64,000 nucleotides of DNA, taken from contig JADANN010000439.1 of assembly GCA_018806985.1 (NCBI GenBank), positions 1,185,501 to 1,249,500 on the forward strand, given 5' to 3'. This document shows, in pieces, positions 55,025 through 64,000 of the stretch. Position 1 is the first letter of the stretch. Each line of letters begins with the position of its first letter. Under the pieces are notes generated by a model. It did no database searches. It was not told where the DNA came from and worked only from the letters and a program-made list of their open reading frames with translations. The DNA is from Angiostrongylus vasorum (lineage: Eukaryota; Nematoda; Chromadorea; Rhabditida; Metastrongylidae). A program made the position numbers and the translations under genes.

Positions 55025-55560
55025 CGTTATGGAACTATCACTTCTGGTTAACCAGCTGCCTTCAGAGACAATGCACATTTTCCGGACAACAGACAGCATC
55101 GGTTTGCCCTCAGTATCTATCGCAAGTTATTCTGAACCGTTAAAACAAAGAGGAGGTAAAATTGGAGAGGACATAAAACTAAGCCATAAGATGATGTATG
55201 AACAAGGCCTAAGTTATGAGAGGATCACCCATTGAAATTCATACATGCTTTACGGATACAAAAGCGTCTTTCATTCGATTCGTCCCCTTGCATTGAGCAT
55301 CCATGTGCGCTTTGAGATTTGCGAATGGGTAAACAAGCAAAACTCCGAAACAATGGAAATTGGTTTCAAACATATCAATACTTTCCATGAACTTGTTGAG
55401 AGTACTGAGACCAAACTGATTGGGACTACCGCGACTGTTGATCGAAAATCGTGCATTGTCTCTGAAGACAGCTGGTTAACGGATAGCGGAAGTATCAGGA
55501 TCAACTATGTAGGATTCACCCCTATTGTTTTGTGTATTGTTTTCGTTCACTGATCTTTGA
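55025..55560. repeat. R5 repeat, two facing copies
   Basis: At 55030-55095 TGGTTAACCAGCTGCCTTC and GAGACAATGCACATTTTCCG. At 55440-55560 the reverse orientation reads AATCGTGCATTGTCTC then AGCTGGTTAACGGATAGC. The two halves face each other across about 350 bp. Confidence 0.55.
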
Positions 55561-55714
55561 ATCCATAACTGTTTTAGTTTATTGGTCTTTAGTTGCAATT
55601 TCTTTGATTTAATCTTTGCTTCCAAAAAGACAAATCCAAAAGAATCAGAATAACTTTACTTCTTTTCCCTTTCCCGTCCACAACTACCAATCTTCAAAGA
55701 ACTTCAAAAATGCG

Positions 55715-56012
55715 CTTGACGACAATCACCATTTTTTGGAGATTTCCTGGTTAAGTCATTGTGGTTCCCTGGAATCCCGAAGTCAGCCTGGCCATAGTGT
55801 GCCCCAGATCTCCACCACCACAGGTCATGCGACTTTGATACCAGGACGGTGGTGGATCCTGGTATCGGTTTACTCTTAGCTAGGCTTCCTGATGGAAACG
55901 CCGGACTCTTTCTCAGCTTGGGAGATCATGCCAGGCAATGAATTCCCAACTCGTACATCGCAGTCCGACACCCAGGAACACCTCCCACCAGCGGTGAGGC
56001 GGTAAACCGTAA
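55715..56012 (-). repeat. R3 repeat copy
   Basis: Reverse-strand copy from GCGGTAAACCGTAAACCGT (56012) through CTGGGTGTCGGACTGCGATG, TCCCAAGCTGAGAAAGAGTC, ACCACCGTCCTGGTATCAAA to GAACCACAATGACTTAACC. Part of its flank (ATCCAAAAGAATCAGAATAA, 55625) is repeated at 56020, a direct duplication of about 90 bp on both sides. Confidence 0.72.
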
Positions 56013-56624
56013 ACCGTAAATCCAAAAAGAATCAGAATAACTTTACTTCTTTTCTCTTTCCCGTCCACAACTACCAATCTTCAAAGAACTTCAAAGATGC
56101 ACCGCTCGGTTTTGAAATGCTCTTCCTCCTCAATAAGTGGATAGCGCGATGTTCCACGTAATCGCGCACGACGATGCTCATCTGTCACCTGTATCACCTG
56201 TGGTCCCGTTGATCGTCGAGTGACTCGAGCGGGCGCCAGTAAGTCTTCCATTTTTCCCTGTCGCGTGCAAGAGTGACCAAATGGGTTCTGCTCGCTCTAG
56301 GGACTCGTCGAGCATCACATCTTTCTTCACGGCTCTTTGTGAAGAACTCTGACCATCGGGTCGGTGGTCTTCCTGCAGTACGTTTGACATCCCGAGGAAT
56401 CCAGTCACTAACGGCTCTTGTCCATCGGTTGTCATTCATACGCATTACGCGTCCGGCCCACCTTATCTTCAATTGTTTGGCGTACAGAACGGCATCTTTG
56501 ACTTTTTGATCGTCGGCGCAGATCGGAGCTTCGGATCCCTTCCCTTACTTGTGTGGAACGGGATGCTCCTAGAATCGGCCTTTCGACTGCGCGTTCGATA
56601 ACGCTAAGTGACCTTTCATCTTGC

Positions 56625-57059
56625 TTACGCAGCGACCAAGTTTGTGACGCATACGTTAGGGGCAGGAAGTACCGTTGAGTCGAAAAGGTGGGCACGGAGT
56701 CGGCTGTTCCTTGTTTTCTTCACTACATCCTCGACGCTCCTGAAGGCACCCGAAGCCGCTCGTTTCCTTCTACTCAGCTCTGGAGCTAGGTCGTTCATCA
56801 TATTGATTTCCCGACCTAGATAGATATAACTGGAGCATTCGGAGAAATTCGTTCCGTTGACCGTGAATGGAGCATGCGAAACCAATCCGTTCTTCATGAA
56901 CATCGTTTTTGTGAGATTTAGTTGAAGACCAATCTTTCCACAGGCTTTATCAAAGTCGGTAAACATACGTTCCGCTTGACTAATGTTTGGTGTTATAAGG
57001 ACGATGTCATCAGCAAAGCGAAGATGGTGTAATTGCCCACCATCGATTTTCACTCGCAT
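56625..57059 (-). pseudogene. RTE copy F RT palm/thumb piece
   Basis: 144 codons: VKIDGGQLHHLRFADDIVL, the NISQAERM block, MFMKNGLVSHAPFTVNG, YLGREINMMNDLAPELS and SRLRAHLFDSTVLPA. Then a one-base loss (TACGTTAGGGGCAGG instead of the copy E frame) ends it. Continues in another frame from 56695. Confidence 0.75.
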
Positions 57060-58534
57060 ATTATCCTATTCCAATGCTCGCATGACGTTCTGGAGGGTGG
57101 CGGCAAATAATTTTGGCGAGATGGCATCGCCGTGCCTAACTCCTCTTTTGACGTCAATGATAATATCGTCGTAGAATGGTGATACCTTGGTTGTGAAATT
57201 TTTTGTACAACTCACGAAGAATCTTTATGTACTAAGTAAGGACCCCTTGACTATCAAGGGCTTCCATGACTGCTTCTACCTCAGTTGAATCAAAGGCCTT
57301 CTGTAAATCGATGAAAGTGAGGCAGAGCGGTCTTTTGTACTCTCGCGATACTTCATTGAGCCTTGTCATTGTGTGGATGTGGTTCATCGTACTAAATCCT
57401 TTTCGAAACTCTGCTTGCTCACATGGTTGTCCTTCGCCCAATGTTCTGTCAATCCTGTTTAGGATGACGCGAGTGAAAGGTTTGTAGACGACAGAGAGTA
57501 AGCAGATTGTACGATGCCGATATCCTGTAGTCACCCTTCTTGAACAATAACACGGTCATGCTGGTCTTCCAGTGGGTACGGAACTTGCATTTGAACAGGT
57601 AACGTGTGCAGAGCCGATCCAGTGTGTTTACGAGGATTGATGGAAGGTTCTTCAGGTGTTCTGGTCTTATCCCGTCCGGACCTGGTGTTATTCAATTTGC
57701 ATGTCGGAATGTCGGATTTCGGAAGGGAGAACAGATGATACAACATATCCATCCTCCTTTATTTCATATAACGGAAGGTGGACGTGGCTATCGAAGAGAT
57801 CTGATTAGGATTCGTGAATAATTTTCTCCATTGCCTCTCTGGACGCTGTAACTGTTCCGTCTGGGCGCCGAAGTGCAATCATTTTGGTCTTGTAATTGGC
57901 GAAGCTTCGGTGGCTTTGCGAATGCTTTTCCCAGCCTCTGCGGCTTCGACCATTACTGCTGTTCTTCTCTCTTCAAGATCTTTTTTTTATCGCCTGTCTG
58001 CTCTGTTTTGCTAGTTCGGACGTTCGTTCGCGGTTGCCTGCAGCTCGTGCGATTCCACGCTGGCGTATTAACTGGAGTGTTTCTATAGACAAACGTCTCT
58101 TGGTGACCTTCGGACTCACAGCTTTCATAGCGCTTACACGAAGATGTTGAATGAGCCGATCGTATTCTTCGTCAGTGTTATCGACAACGGCATCTTGCCA
58201 ACAGCCGACTAATGAATTGAATAAGTCCCAGGTGGTGGTGGTTCCGGGACTTCGGTTTTTGAATTTGGAAGCTTTTTTTCTCCTTTTCGCGAGAAATAGA
58301 ATCCTCCACGAAGAAGACGGTGGTCTGATCCCGTGTAGAATTTTGGGACAACAGCGACATCGGTTAAGCAAAACCTTCTATTTACTATGATGTGGTCTAT
58401 TTCGTCACGGTGCTCTCCACTGGGAGACTCACAGGTCCAGCGTTGAGGGTGGAGCTTCTGGAATTGCGAGTTACCATGGATGGTCTTGGTCGCCATGATA
58501 AACTCAGACAACCGCTCACCCTGTTCGTTCCATT

Positions 58535-59191
58535 CTAATCCGTAGGTCCCAATGTGACGTTCTTCAGACGCTCTTCTTGGTCCAATCTTGGTGTTGAAAT
58601 CTCCAGTGATGACCTTGAAGAATGTACAGCGTTCTCTCCTTCTCTGTAGAACTTCTCCGAGTCCATATAGAACGCTTCGACTTCTTCTTCGTTATAGTTT
58701 GATGTCGGCGCGTAAACGATGAAGATTGTCAAAGCCGGTATATTGATCCACATCTTTTTAATCGTAAACGTCCGACTCGGGTTGTAAGTTGTTCGAATGA
58801 ATCGATGTTCATTGACAAACTCGTGTTGACGAGCGCCGTTGCCGCCAACTCCTCTATTGTCGTATGTTCCGAGGAACAGTTCTTCTCCGGTGTCATAGAC
58901 GGCGTTGAAAGGCTGGCCTCTTCTCGTTTCGGCCAGGCCGATGTCGTCGTATTTTATCCTTCTTGCTTGCATGAGCAAGTCTTCTATCGAGGACTCGGAT
59001 GCAAGTGTACGTGCATTGTAGGTACAGATCGTCACCATAGTTCTTTGAAATCCAGGAAGCTTCCATTGGCCCTGAGATTTTAGCAGCCCCTCCGTACTCG
59101 TCCTACCCAACGCTGCGAAATTGGGGGGCTCTTTCGTGGTCAGGGGAATGAGGCCCGTTTTTTTTATTGTGTTTAGCATTTTGATACCCAC
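58535..59191 (-). pseudogene. RTE copy F endonuclease (218 codons)
   Basis: Longest EN frame in the window. [20 protein letters not shown] gives the Asn position, [19 protein letters not shown] the Glu position, then [20 protein letters not shown] one-base change has altered the frame in the GVLVNTS region and restored it, followed by [16 protein letters not shown]. It runs out of frame at the GDFN block, which continues upstream of 58620 in a shifted frame. Confidence 0.78.
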
Positions 59192-59504
59192 GTATAGCTT
59201 ACTGGGTCCTGAACGTGGGGTCTGGGTCTACTCACGGGTAGCTTGCCAGGCTCTCCCAGAGTGGACATGGAGCTTATTTGTTGGAGGCGACTCTTAACCG
59301 CCTCCCTATATACTTCCCTGTCACTTGATTGCAGGGGTTTTGGCCGAATTGACTCCTAGAATACAATTTGCATAAACTAGAACTCACCCACACGCGCGTG
59401 CATGAATACGGCCCGTAAATGCAGAAAGTATGTGCCAAATCGGCGCAGCAGAAACAAGGAGTCCATCCCCCTGGATCCACCTGCGTCTCAAGGAAGCAAC
59501 GATC

Positions 59505-60135
59505 GCTTTTGTTCCGCGATTAACCGTAAAGAAAACCGTAAAGATCTCTTGAGTGAATGCTCCGGATGAAATAAGATCAATGCAAATTGTAATGCGTAAC
59601 GTGACCAACGGTTTATCGCCCTATAGTAGGTAGCAGGGCTCTTGGGTGTTTTTTTGTGAAGTTCAGCTGGGTAGTCGAGGTAAGGAATTCAACATTTTCA
59701 CTTGGACACCTACCTAAGAGCACACCTACGCCATTCGCGAAATGCGTCTTACAAAAAAAGAAATGTTCTTCTTGTCGCTCGAGCGAGCGGAGTCTACCGC
59801 CAAACTTTGAATGGCGGCACAGCTGAATGAACATTTTACCAGTGGCCCTTCCCGTTATTCGATGAGTAATTCCATGATAGATGGCTCAAACAACAAAAAA
59901 AAGCTGCGACATTTCAGCATTCAACTGATGAGGCTGCGTTCAGCAACTGGATATCTTTCACCCTTTCACCTCATCGCGACTCCTCATTTTTGCGGCCGCC
60001 CCAGTGTAGCACGAGACATTTTTTGTCGGCTGCCAACTTTGTAGTGGGAAGGAATTAAAAAACAAAGAACACAGAACAAAGAAAAAAGAAACAAAACAAA
60101 ACTTGAATATAAAGAGATCCTAGACTAGTGGGAGA
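59505..60135. other. No gene seen
   Basis: Flank of RTE copy F. Around 59605-59650 there is a faint R3-like piece (GGTTTATCGCCCTATAGTAG). Nothing else recognised. Confidence 0.4.
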
Positions 60136-60139
60136 CGTC

Positions 60140-60990
60140 GCGCGCGGTCATCTTGCCCAAGAAAGGTGACCGATGGGGTCTTCGTAACTATTGCCCGAAT
60201 TTCCCGATGAGTATAATCTACAAGCTTTTCACGAAGATTATCCTCGCGCGCATATCAAAGTGGAGCAGCCAGGATTTCGACAAGGATTTTTGCTGCATGG
60301 ACCACATCCAAACTGTGTCCAGCGTCACTGAAGTTTGTCGCGAATACCACTTGCCTCTAGTCCTAACCTTTGTCGACTATGAAAAAAGCGTTTGACACTG
60401 TCAAAACGAGTGCAATCCTATCAGCACTCACCGACCAAGGAGTTGATTCGTCGTACATAAAAAATCTATTCGAATGTTATCTGAATTGCACTGCGAAAAT
60501 ACAGCTTCCCCAACAATCCCTTACCATTTCCATAAGTAAAAAGAGTTCGGCAAGGGGAGACCATCATGCCGAAGCTGTTTACGGCCTCATTGCAGTAGAC
60601 GATGAAGTCGCTTGACTAGAAGGAGGACGTCATACGCATTGATGAGGAAACCATATCAAGTCTTCGTTTCGCCGACGACATCTTCATCTTCTTAAGAATT
60701 ACTAACGAAGCAGAGACGATAACGGATGAACTCAACGAAGCGAGAGAAAAAATATCGGTCTATTCACAAATTGGAAGGAAACCCGTGAATGAATAAAAAT
60801 TTCATGCAATGGTGCAAATGTTTGGATGGTTCTCTGATTAGAGAGACCACCTCTTACGTATATCTTCCAAGTTCAATGAATATGGAGAGAGCATGAAGGA
60901 GATTTTGGACAGGTGATATAGTAAGAAGAGTAGACAACACATGGACGAATAGAACTGTGGAGTGGACTGTAAGAGGACGCAAAGGTCATT
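60140..60990 (+). mobile_element. RTE family 2 RT fragment
   Basis: Plus strand: VILPKKGDRWGLRNYCP (60152), IYKLFTKIILARISK, DKDFCCMDHIQTVSSVTEVC, LVLTFVDYEK and KKAFDTVKTSAI (frame change at 60385). Next are RFADDIFIF (about 60665-60690, both Asp kept), an INMERA-like block, and NTWTNRTVEWTVRGRKG (60943-60980). Truncated at both ends. Confidence 0.8.
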
Positions 60991-60994
60991 TTAA

Positions 60995-61685
60995 AAAAAT
61001 GACCCAAACAATGGGAGAACCTGTTTGTAACTATAATGAATCAGCTGTACCCACAGCAGCAATTCTTTATGGAGAACGGTATGAGAATCGCACCCAACAC
61101 CACTTTGGAATCACCGTAACGAATGACGATTGCGTAAGGAAACGAATGGAAAATGTCGTAGGTCCACACTATTCAGTGAGAACGGACCGTGTAAGCATCC
61201 CTTTAGGCAAGAAGCTATATTAGATCTGCTTTTAATCGAACCATCCTTGTGGAGAATACACTCATTAACATTTCATAGAAGAATGAGTGGGGTGCGCTGT
61301 TTGAAAATTAACCACAATTTCTAACTTCTCCTTGTAGATGTTCTCGCAAGTTTTTACGAGTGCTGCATTATAGGTTGCACAAGAATTTGAGACGGATTTA
61401 TAATTTAATTTTTGTTGTAAATATTCAAGTAACACCTTTTTTTCGAATGCTACACTGTTTTATATACCACTACAAAGTTCATTTTATCACTTTCGCTCCG
61501 TATAATTAGACATCAATTTAAATCGTATAGGGCCGAAGAAGTTAAGGAACGCACAATGGAACGTCGGTTTCAGGAGTTTCGTCGTGACGAGCTATCCCCG
61601 AAGATTTCCTGTTGTCATTAAAGACGATGAATTGAAGGATAATTCCTTCTACTTCTATTTAGCAAAAATGAGGTGTTATTTTTAT
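60995..61685. other. No gene seen
   Basis: AT-rich spacer. The open frame 60957-61223 begins in the RTE and has no other support. Confidence 0.4.
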
Positions 61686-61689
61686 TCTT

Positions 61690-63150
61690 CATTCACGAAC
61701 AAGTTGACGTTTCAGCGGATTTCGCCATCCTCAGACCCTGAAAAGGTCAAGCTGACTGCAATCTAATCGGCCAAACACCTCCATAACCAAGCAGAGAAAA
61801 TGCAGAACCGAAATTTCAACCACATTGGACACAGAGTCTTTGCACACTCACCGCTTTCTATGAGTCTCCCACTAAATATGTGCATGGAGACCAACCGCGG
61901 AGTCCACATGGAATCGTAATGTGCCCATCTCATCAGAACAACAAGCTTATGTACTCTCCAACATCACGCATGATGATGAGGTATTCCTCCCTACGGTTCA
62001 TTTTCGGATTCTTGTAATTAATCCAGAATGCCTCGAGAGTTTTGTGCTCTTGTGTTCTCGATTCCTGCGCGAGGATCGTAACCCTGACTTTAAAATCTTC
62101 TGCGTTATGTCTCTGGGTCCTATGCATGCCTAGTGCGGTATTTGGTTTACGTTTGCTGACAAAGTGTTCTTTTAGACTAACGCAGAGTGGTCTGCCCGTT
62201 TCGCAAAAGTATTCGTTCCCTCACGCTTTACAAGAGATCAGATAGACTGTACCCGAACTCATGCAGCCACCGTCTGTACCATTGGGGCAAATTATCCAAT
62301 TCTGCGTTGCACAAAGACGGTCGTACAGGCGGTTACGAACTACCTGGCGTCTTAGATTACTCGGTGGCATTTCAATTATCGTTACCGAATTTTCTAGACA
62401 GGCCCTTCTTAAACAGCGTTTTATAGCTGCACATTTGAGATGAAGGGTAGGGTAAACGAGACCATATTGTCGCTAGAGTTGTCGTTGGGGGGGCCTGTGG
62501 TTTCCTCTACACATATCTCAAGCTACAGTTTCGTAGCCATCAAAAATGGCTATTTGTCGCGCCAAGTTCCGGCACTCCTCTTTGCTCCCTTCCTGTGCAC
62601 ACGCTGGTGGCTGTTCGAAATATATTTTTTACAAGCGCCCTTTTTCGTGTGAGGAGTGAGAGGAGAGGTAATGAACCAAAATATTTTACTATTTGGCTTT
62701 CGATACCATTTTTTTTATGTAGACTTTTTCTGATAGGTTAATTTGCACGTTCAGAAATGGAAGCCAGTTTTCTCTTGGTTTCTCTCGGGTGAATTTAATA
62801 TACTCTGACTGTTAGTTCAACAACTCGAAACATTTGCCAATTTCCTTTTGTGTTGAACAAATGACCAAGCAGTCATCTACATATCTACAGTAGAGTAACG
62901 GCCCAAGATCGGTTACTGGTGCTTTTACCTCAGACATGAATGCCAAGGCTTGGTGCCAGTCGTTGTCTCATTGCCAGCCCTCTCATTTGTGCGTAATACT
63001 TCCCGGACCATCTGAAGATTGAGCAGCTTAAGCACTACTTTAAAAGTGTCATCAACTGTTGAATCGAGAAGCCATAAATGTTTATTGCTCCTTCGTGTTG
63101 TATAAGGAGCTCCCCAATGGCTTGCACGAACTGAAGATTTTGGTGGAAGC
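61690..63150 (-). mobile_element. Penelope-like element P-B, decayed
   Basis: Minus strand: RT piece with the palm region (62990-62880), a decayed YCRYVDDCLVICSTQ block (about 62890), and thumb (62800-62700). The linker includes ISNGYETVA-like text (62560-62530) and the LRRQLVRNRLYDRLC block (62350-62310). The endonuclease start is PNGTDGGCMSS then LISCK (62290-62230). The tail 62127-61933 has LAQESRTQEHKTLEAFWIN. It is closely related to P-A in sequence and in its 3' end (hammerhead-like remnant at 61701-61738). Confidence 0.85.
61701..61739 (-). ncRNA. Degenerate hammerhead-like motif at the P-B end
   Basis: Minus strand: AGGGT, CTGAGGA, T, GGCG, AAATC, CGCT, GAA, ACGT, C, AACTT. The catalytic core bases are kept but stem I has a mismatch at its second pair and stem II a G-U-type closing change. 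Probably weak or inactive. Confidence 0.4.
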
Positions 63151-63154
63151 TATA

Positions 63155-64000
63155 GCAGCTATTCCCAGAATAGTTTCTATTTTTCTTCTATATCTATTTC
63201 TATCTTTGTATGACTGTATGTTTCGGAAATAAGTGTCATATCCGTTTTTCTCAAGTTACCTAGGAAATGTCGTAGAACGTAAATATCTTGATCCCATCCT
63301 AAGGAACTTTGATCGCTGTAAACAGTATTGTTAGGCAAACCTATTCTTAGAATCTGAACTTGTTGTTTGTTATTACTGTATAAAAGTTATCGTGCGTACA
63401 TAACAAGATGAGAATGAGGATGCTGGCGAGAGCAGTCGTCTGCCAGCTGACCATAGGACTTTGAGAGGATATGGAGAGGTAGCCGACGGATGTTTTCGGT
63501 AATGATGCTGGACCTGTGCCAAATACCGCCTTCTCCGGAAGCATATAAATAGCTTCGTGAATTGTTACCCAGGTTCGAGCCTGTCGGGGCTCGTTCGCTT
63601 TCTAGATCTGTACCGTATTGATCTCGTGTGTCACCAATGTAGATTGTCGCAGTTGTTAAGTCATACTGCACATAGTCATTACTGTACATTGGACTCATCA
63701 TATCATTATTGAATGACAGTTGCGAATTGTACGTTGACTTCGCATCATCGTCACTACGTCACGTTTCCCACCAGCTCAGTGTATCGTCATCATCATCCTG
63801 ATCGTCATCCTAGTGTCACTGTCCATTGTTTATCAATTGATCTGCGGTGCGTTGTCAGTAGCGGCGGCTATACCAAAATGCGTTCTGTCTGCAACGCCAT
63901 CGGTGGCATGTACCATTCCTCCCACACGGTACCCCATGCGTACAAGGCCGCTGACCGGCCAACTTATGCTGTGTATTCTGTTAAGCCGCTATAGGCTTAT
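63155..64000. other. No gene recognised; shared block at 63480-63540
   Basis: The minus-strand open frame 63701-63387 (104 codons, with DTRDQYGTDLESERAPTGSN) is not recognised. Its middle overlaps a block also found at 4983-5040, so it may be part of an unclassified repeat. Nothing else is identified to the window end. Confidence 0.4.

Larger units (their letters stand above)
56099..59500 (-). mobile_element. RTE family 1 copy F, near full length
   Basis: Minus strand, 59500 to 56099: leader (GGTAGCTTGCCAGGCTCTCC reversed), EN (59191-58535) and the rest of EN with GDFNTKIG (58610) and GSDHRLLRG (58320). Then come the linker, RT fingers, FIDLQKAFDSTE (57320), palm FADDIVLIT (57025 on), and the C-terminal domain to 56195. 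It keeps the EN catalytic motifs and the RT YxDD equivalent (FADD), but stops and frameshifts cut the protein into four or five pieces. The 3' 1.8 kb is nearly identical to copy E. Confidence 0.92.

Noticed and set aside
63387..63701. 104-codon minus-strand frame as a gene
   Set aside because: Unrecognised, and partly made of a block that also occurs at 4983-5040. The evidence is too weak to call it coding.

Overview
The window looks like nuclear DNA of a parasitic strongylid nematode, most likely a hookworm. The reasons are AT-rich sequence with many short introns, a tandem family of nematode-type astacin metalloproteases (signal peptide, FxGD prodomain, furin-like site, catalytic domain, EGF, CUB), RTE-type and Penelope-like retroelements, and several short pol III-like (SINE-like) repeat families. 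Genus and species cannot be fixed from the sequence. No rRNA, intact tRNA, CRISPR or operon-like feature was seen.

The only host genes recognised are astacins. Three near-complete copies lie on the minus strand at 18356-20967, 33018-35691 and 51938-54343. Their exon order matches, and each has an AG splice acceptor directly before the start codon. A fourth locus is partial (CUB exons, tail exon and 3' region, 43260-44105, minus). An inverted partial copy of its CUB exons sits at 28018-28437 (plus). A lone decayed catalytic exon (50668-50790) and a 3'-region remnant (37270-37435) mark further dead copies. The window is therefore an expanding and decaying astacin cluster. Almost every frame break in the three main genes is one extra base in a run of identical bases, which points to homopolymer overcalls in the assembly at least as much as to true pseudogenes.

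Two pairs of inverted duplications organise the right-hand part. The first is about 3.2 kb per arm (25246-28437 and 43703-46863). The second is an RTE copy present in opposite orientations (46863-48655 and 56099-57895). The two pairs meet at 46863. Gene 2 lies between the arms of the first pair and gene 3 between the arms of the second.

The rest is a graveyard of mobile elements. RTE family 1 copies are at 10285-13520, 23770-24330, 28438-30015, 31890-32280, 46863-48655, 51080-51730 and 56099-59500. RTE family 2 pieces are at 14745-15820, 24985-25190, 32285-32540 and 60140-60990. Penelope-like elements with an RT and a C-terminal GIY-YIG-type module are at 6960-9765, 22735-23660, 40380-41115 and 61690-63150, with tail fragments at 8109-8680 and 17690-17905. 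Several Penelope-like ends carry a hammerhead-ribozyme-like motif. One short Penelope-like insert with inverted ends and a 13-bp target duplication is nested in another. Three dispersed repeat families (here called SINE-1, SINE-2 and R3), a further upstream-type repeat (R5) and isolated tRNA-like boxes fill much of what remains.
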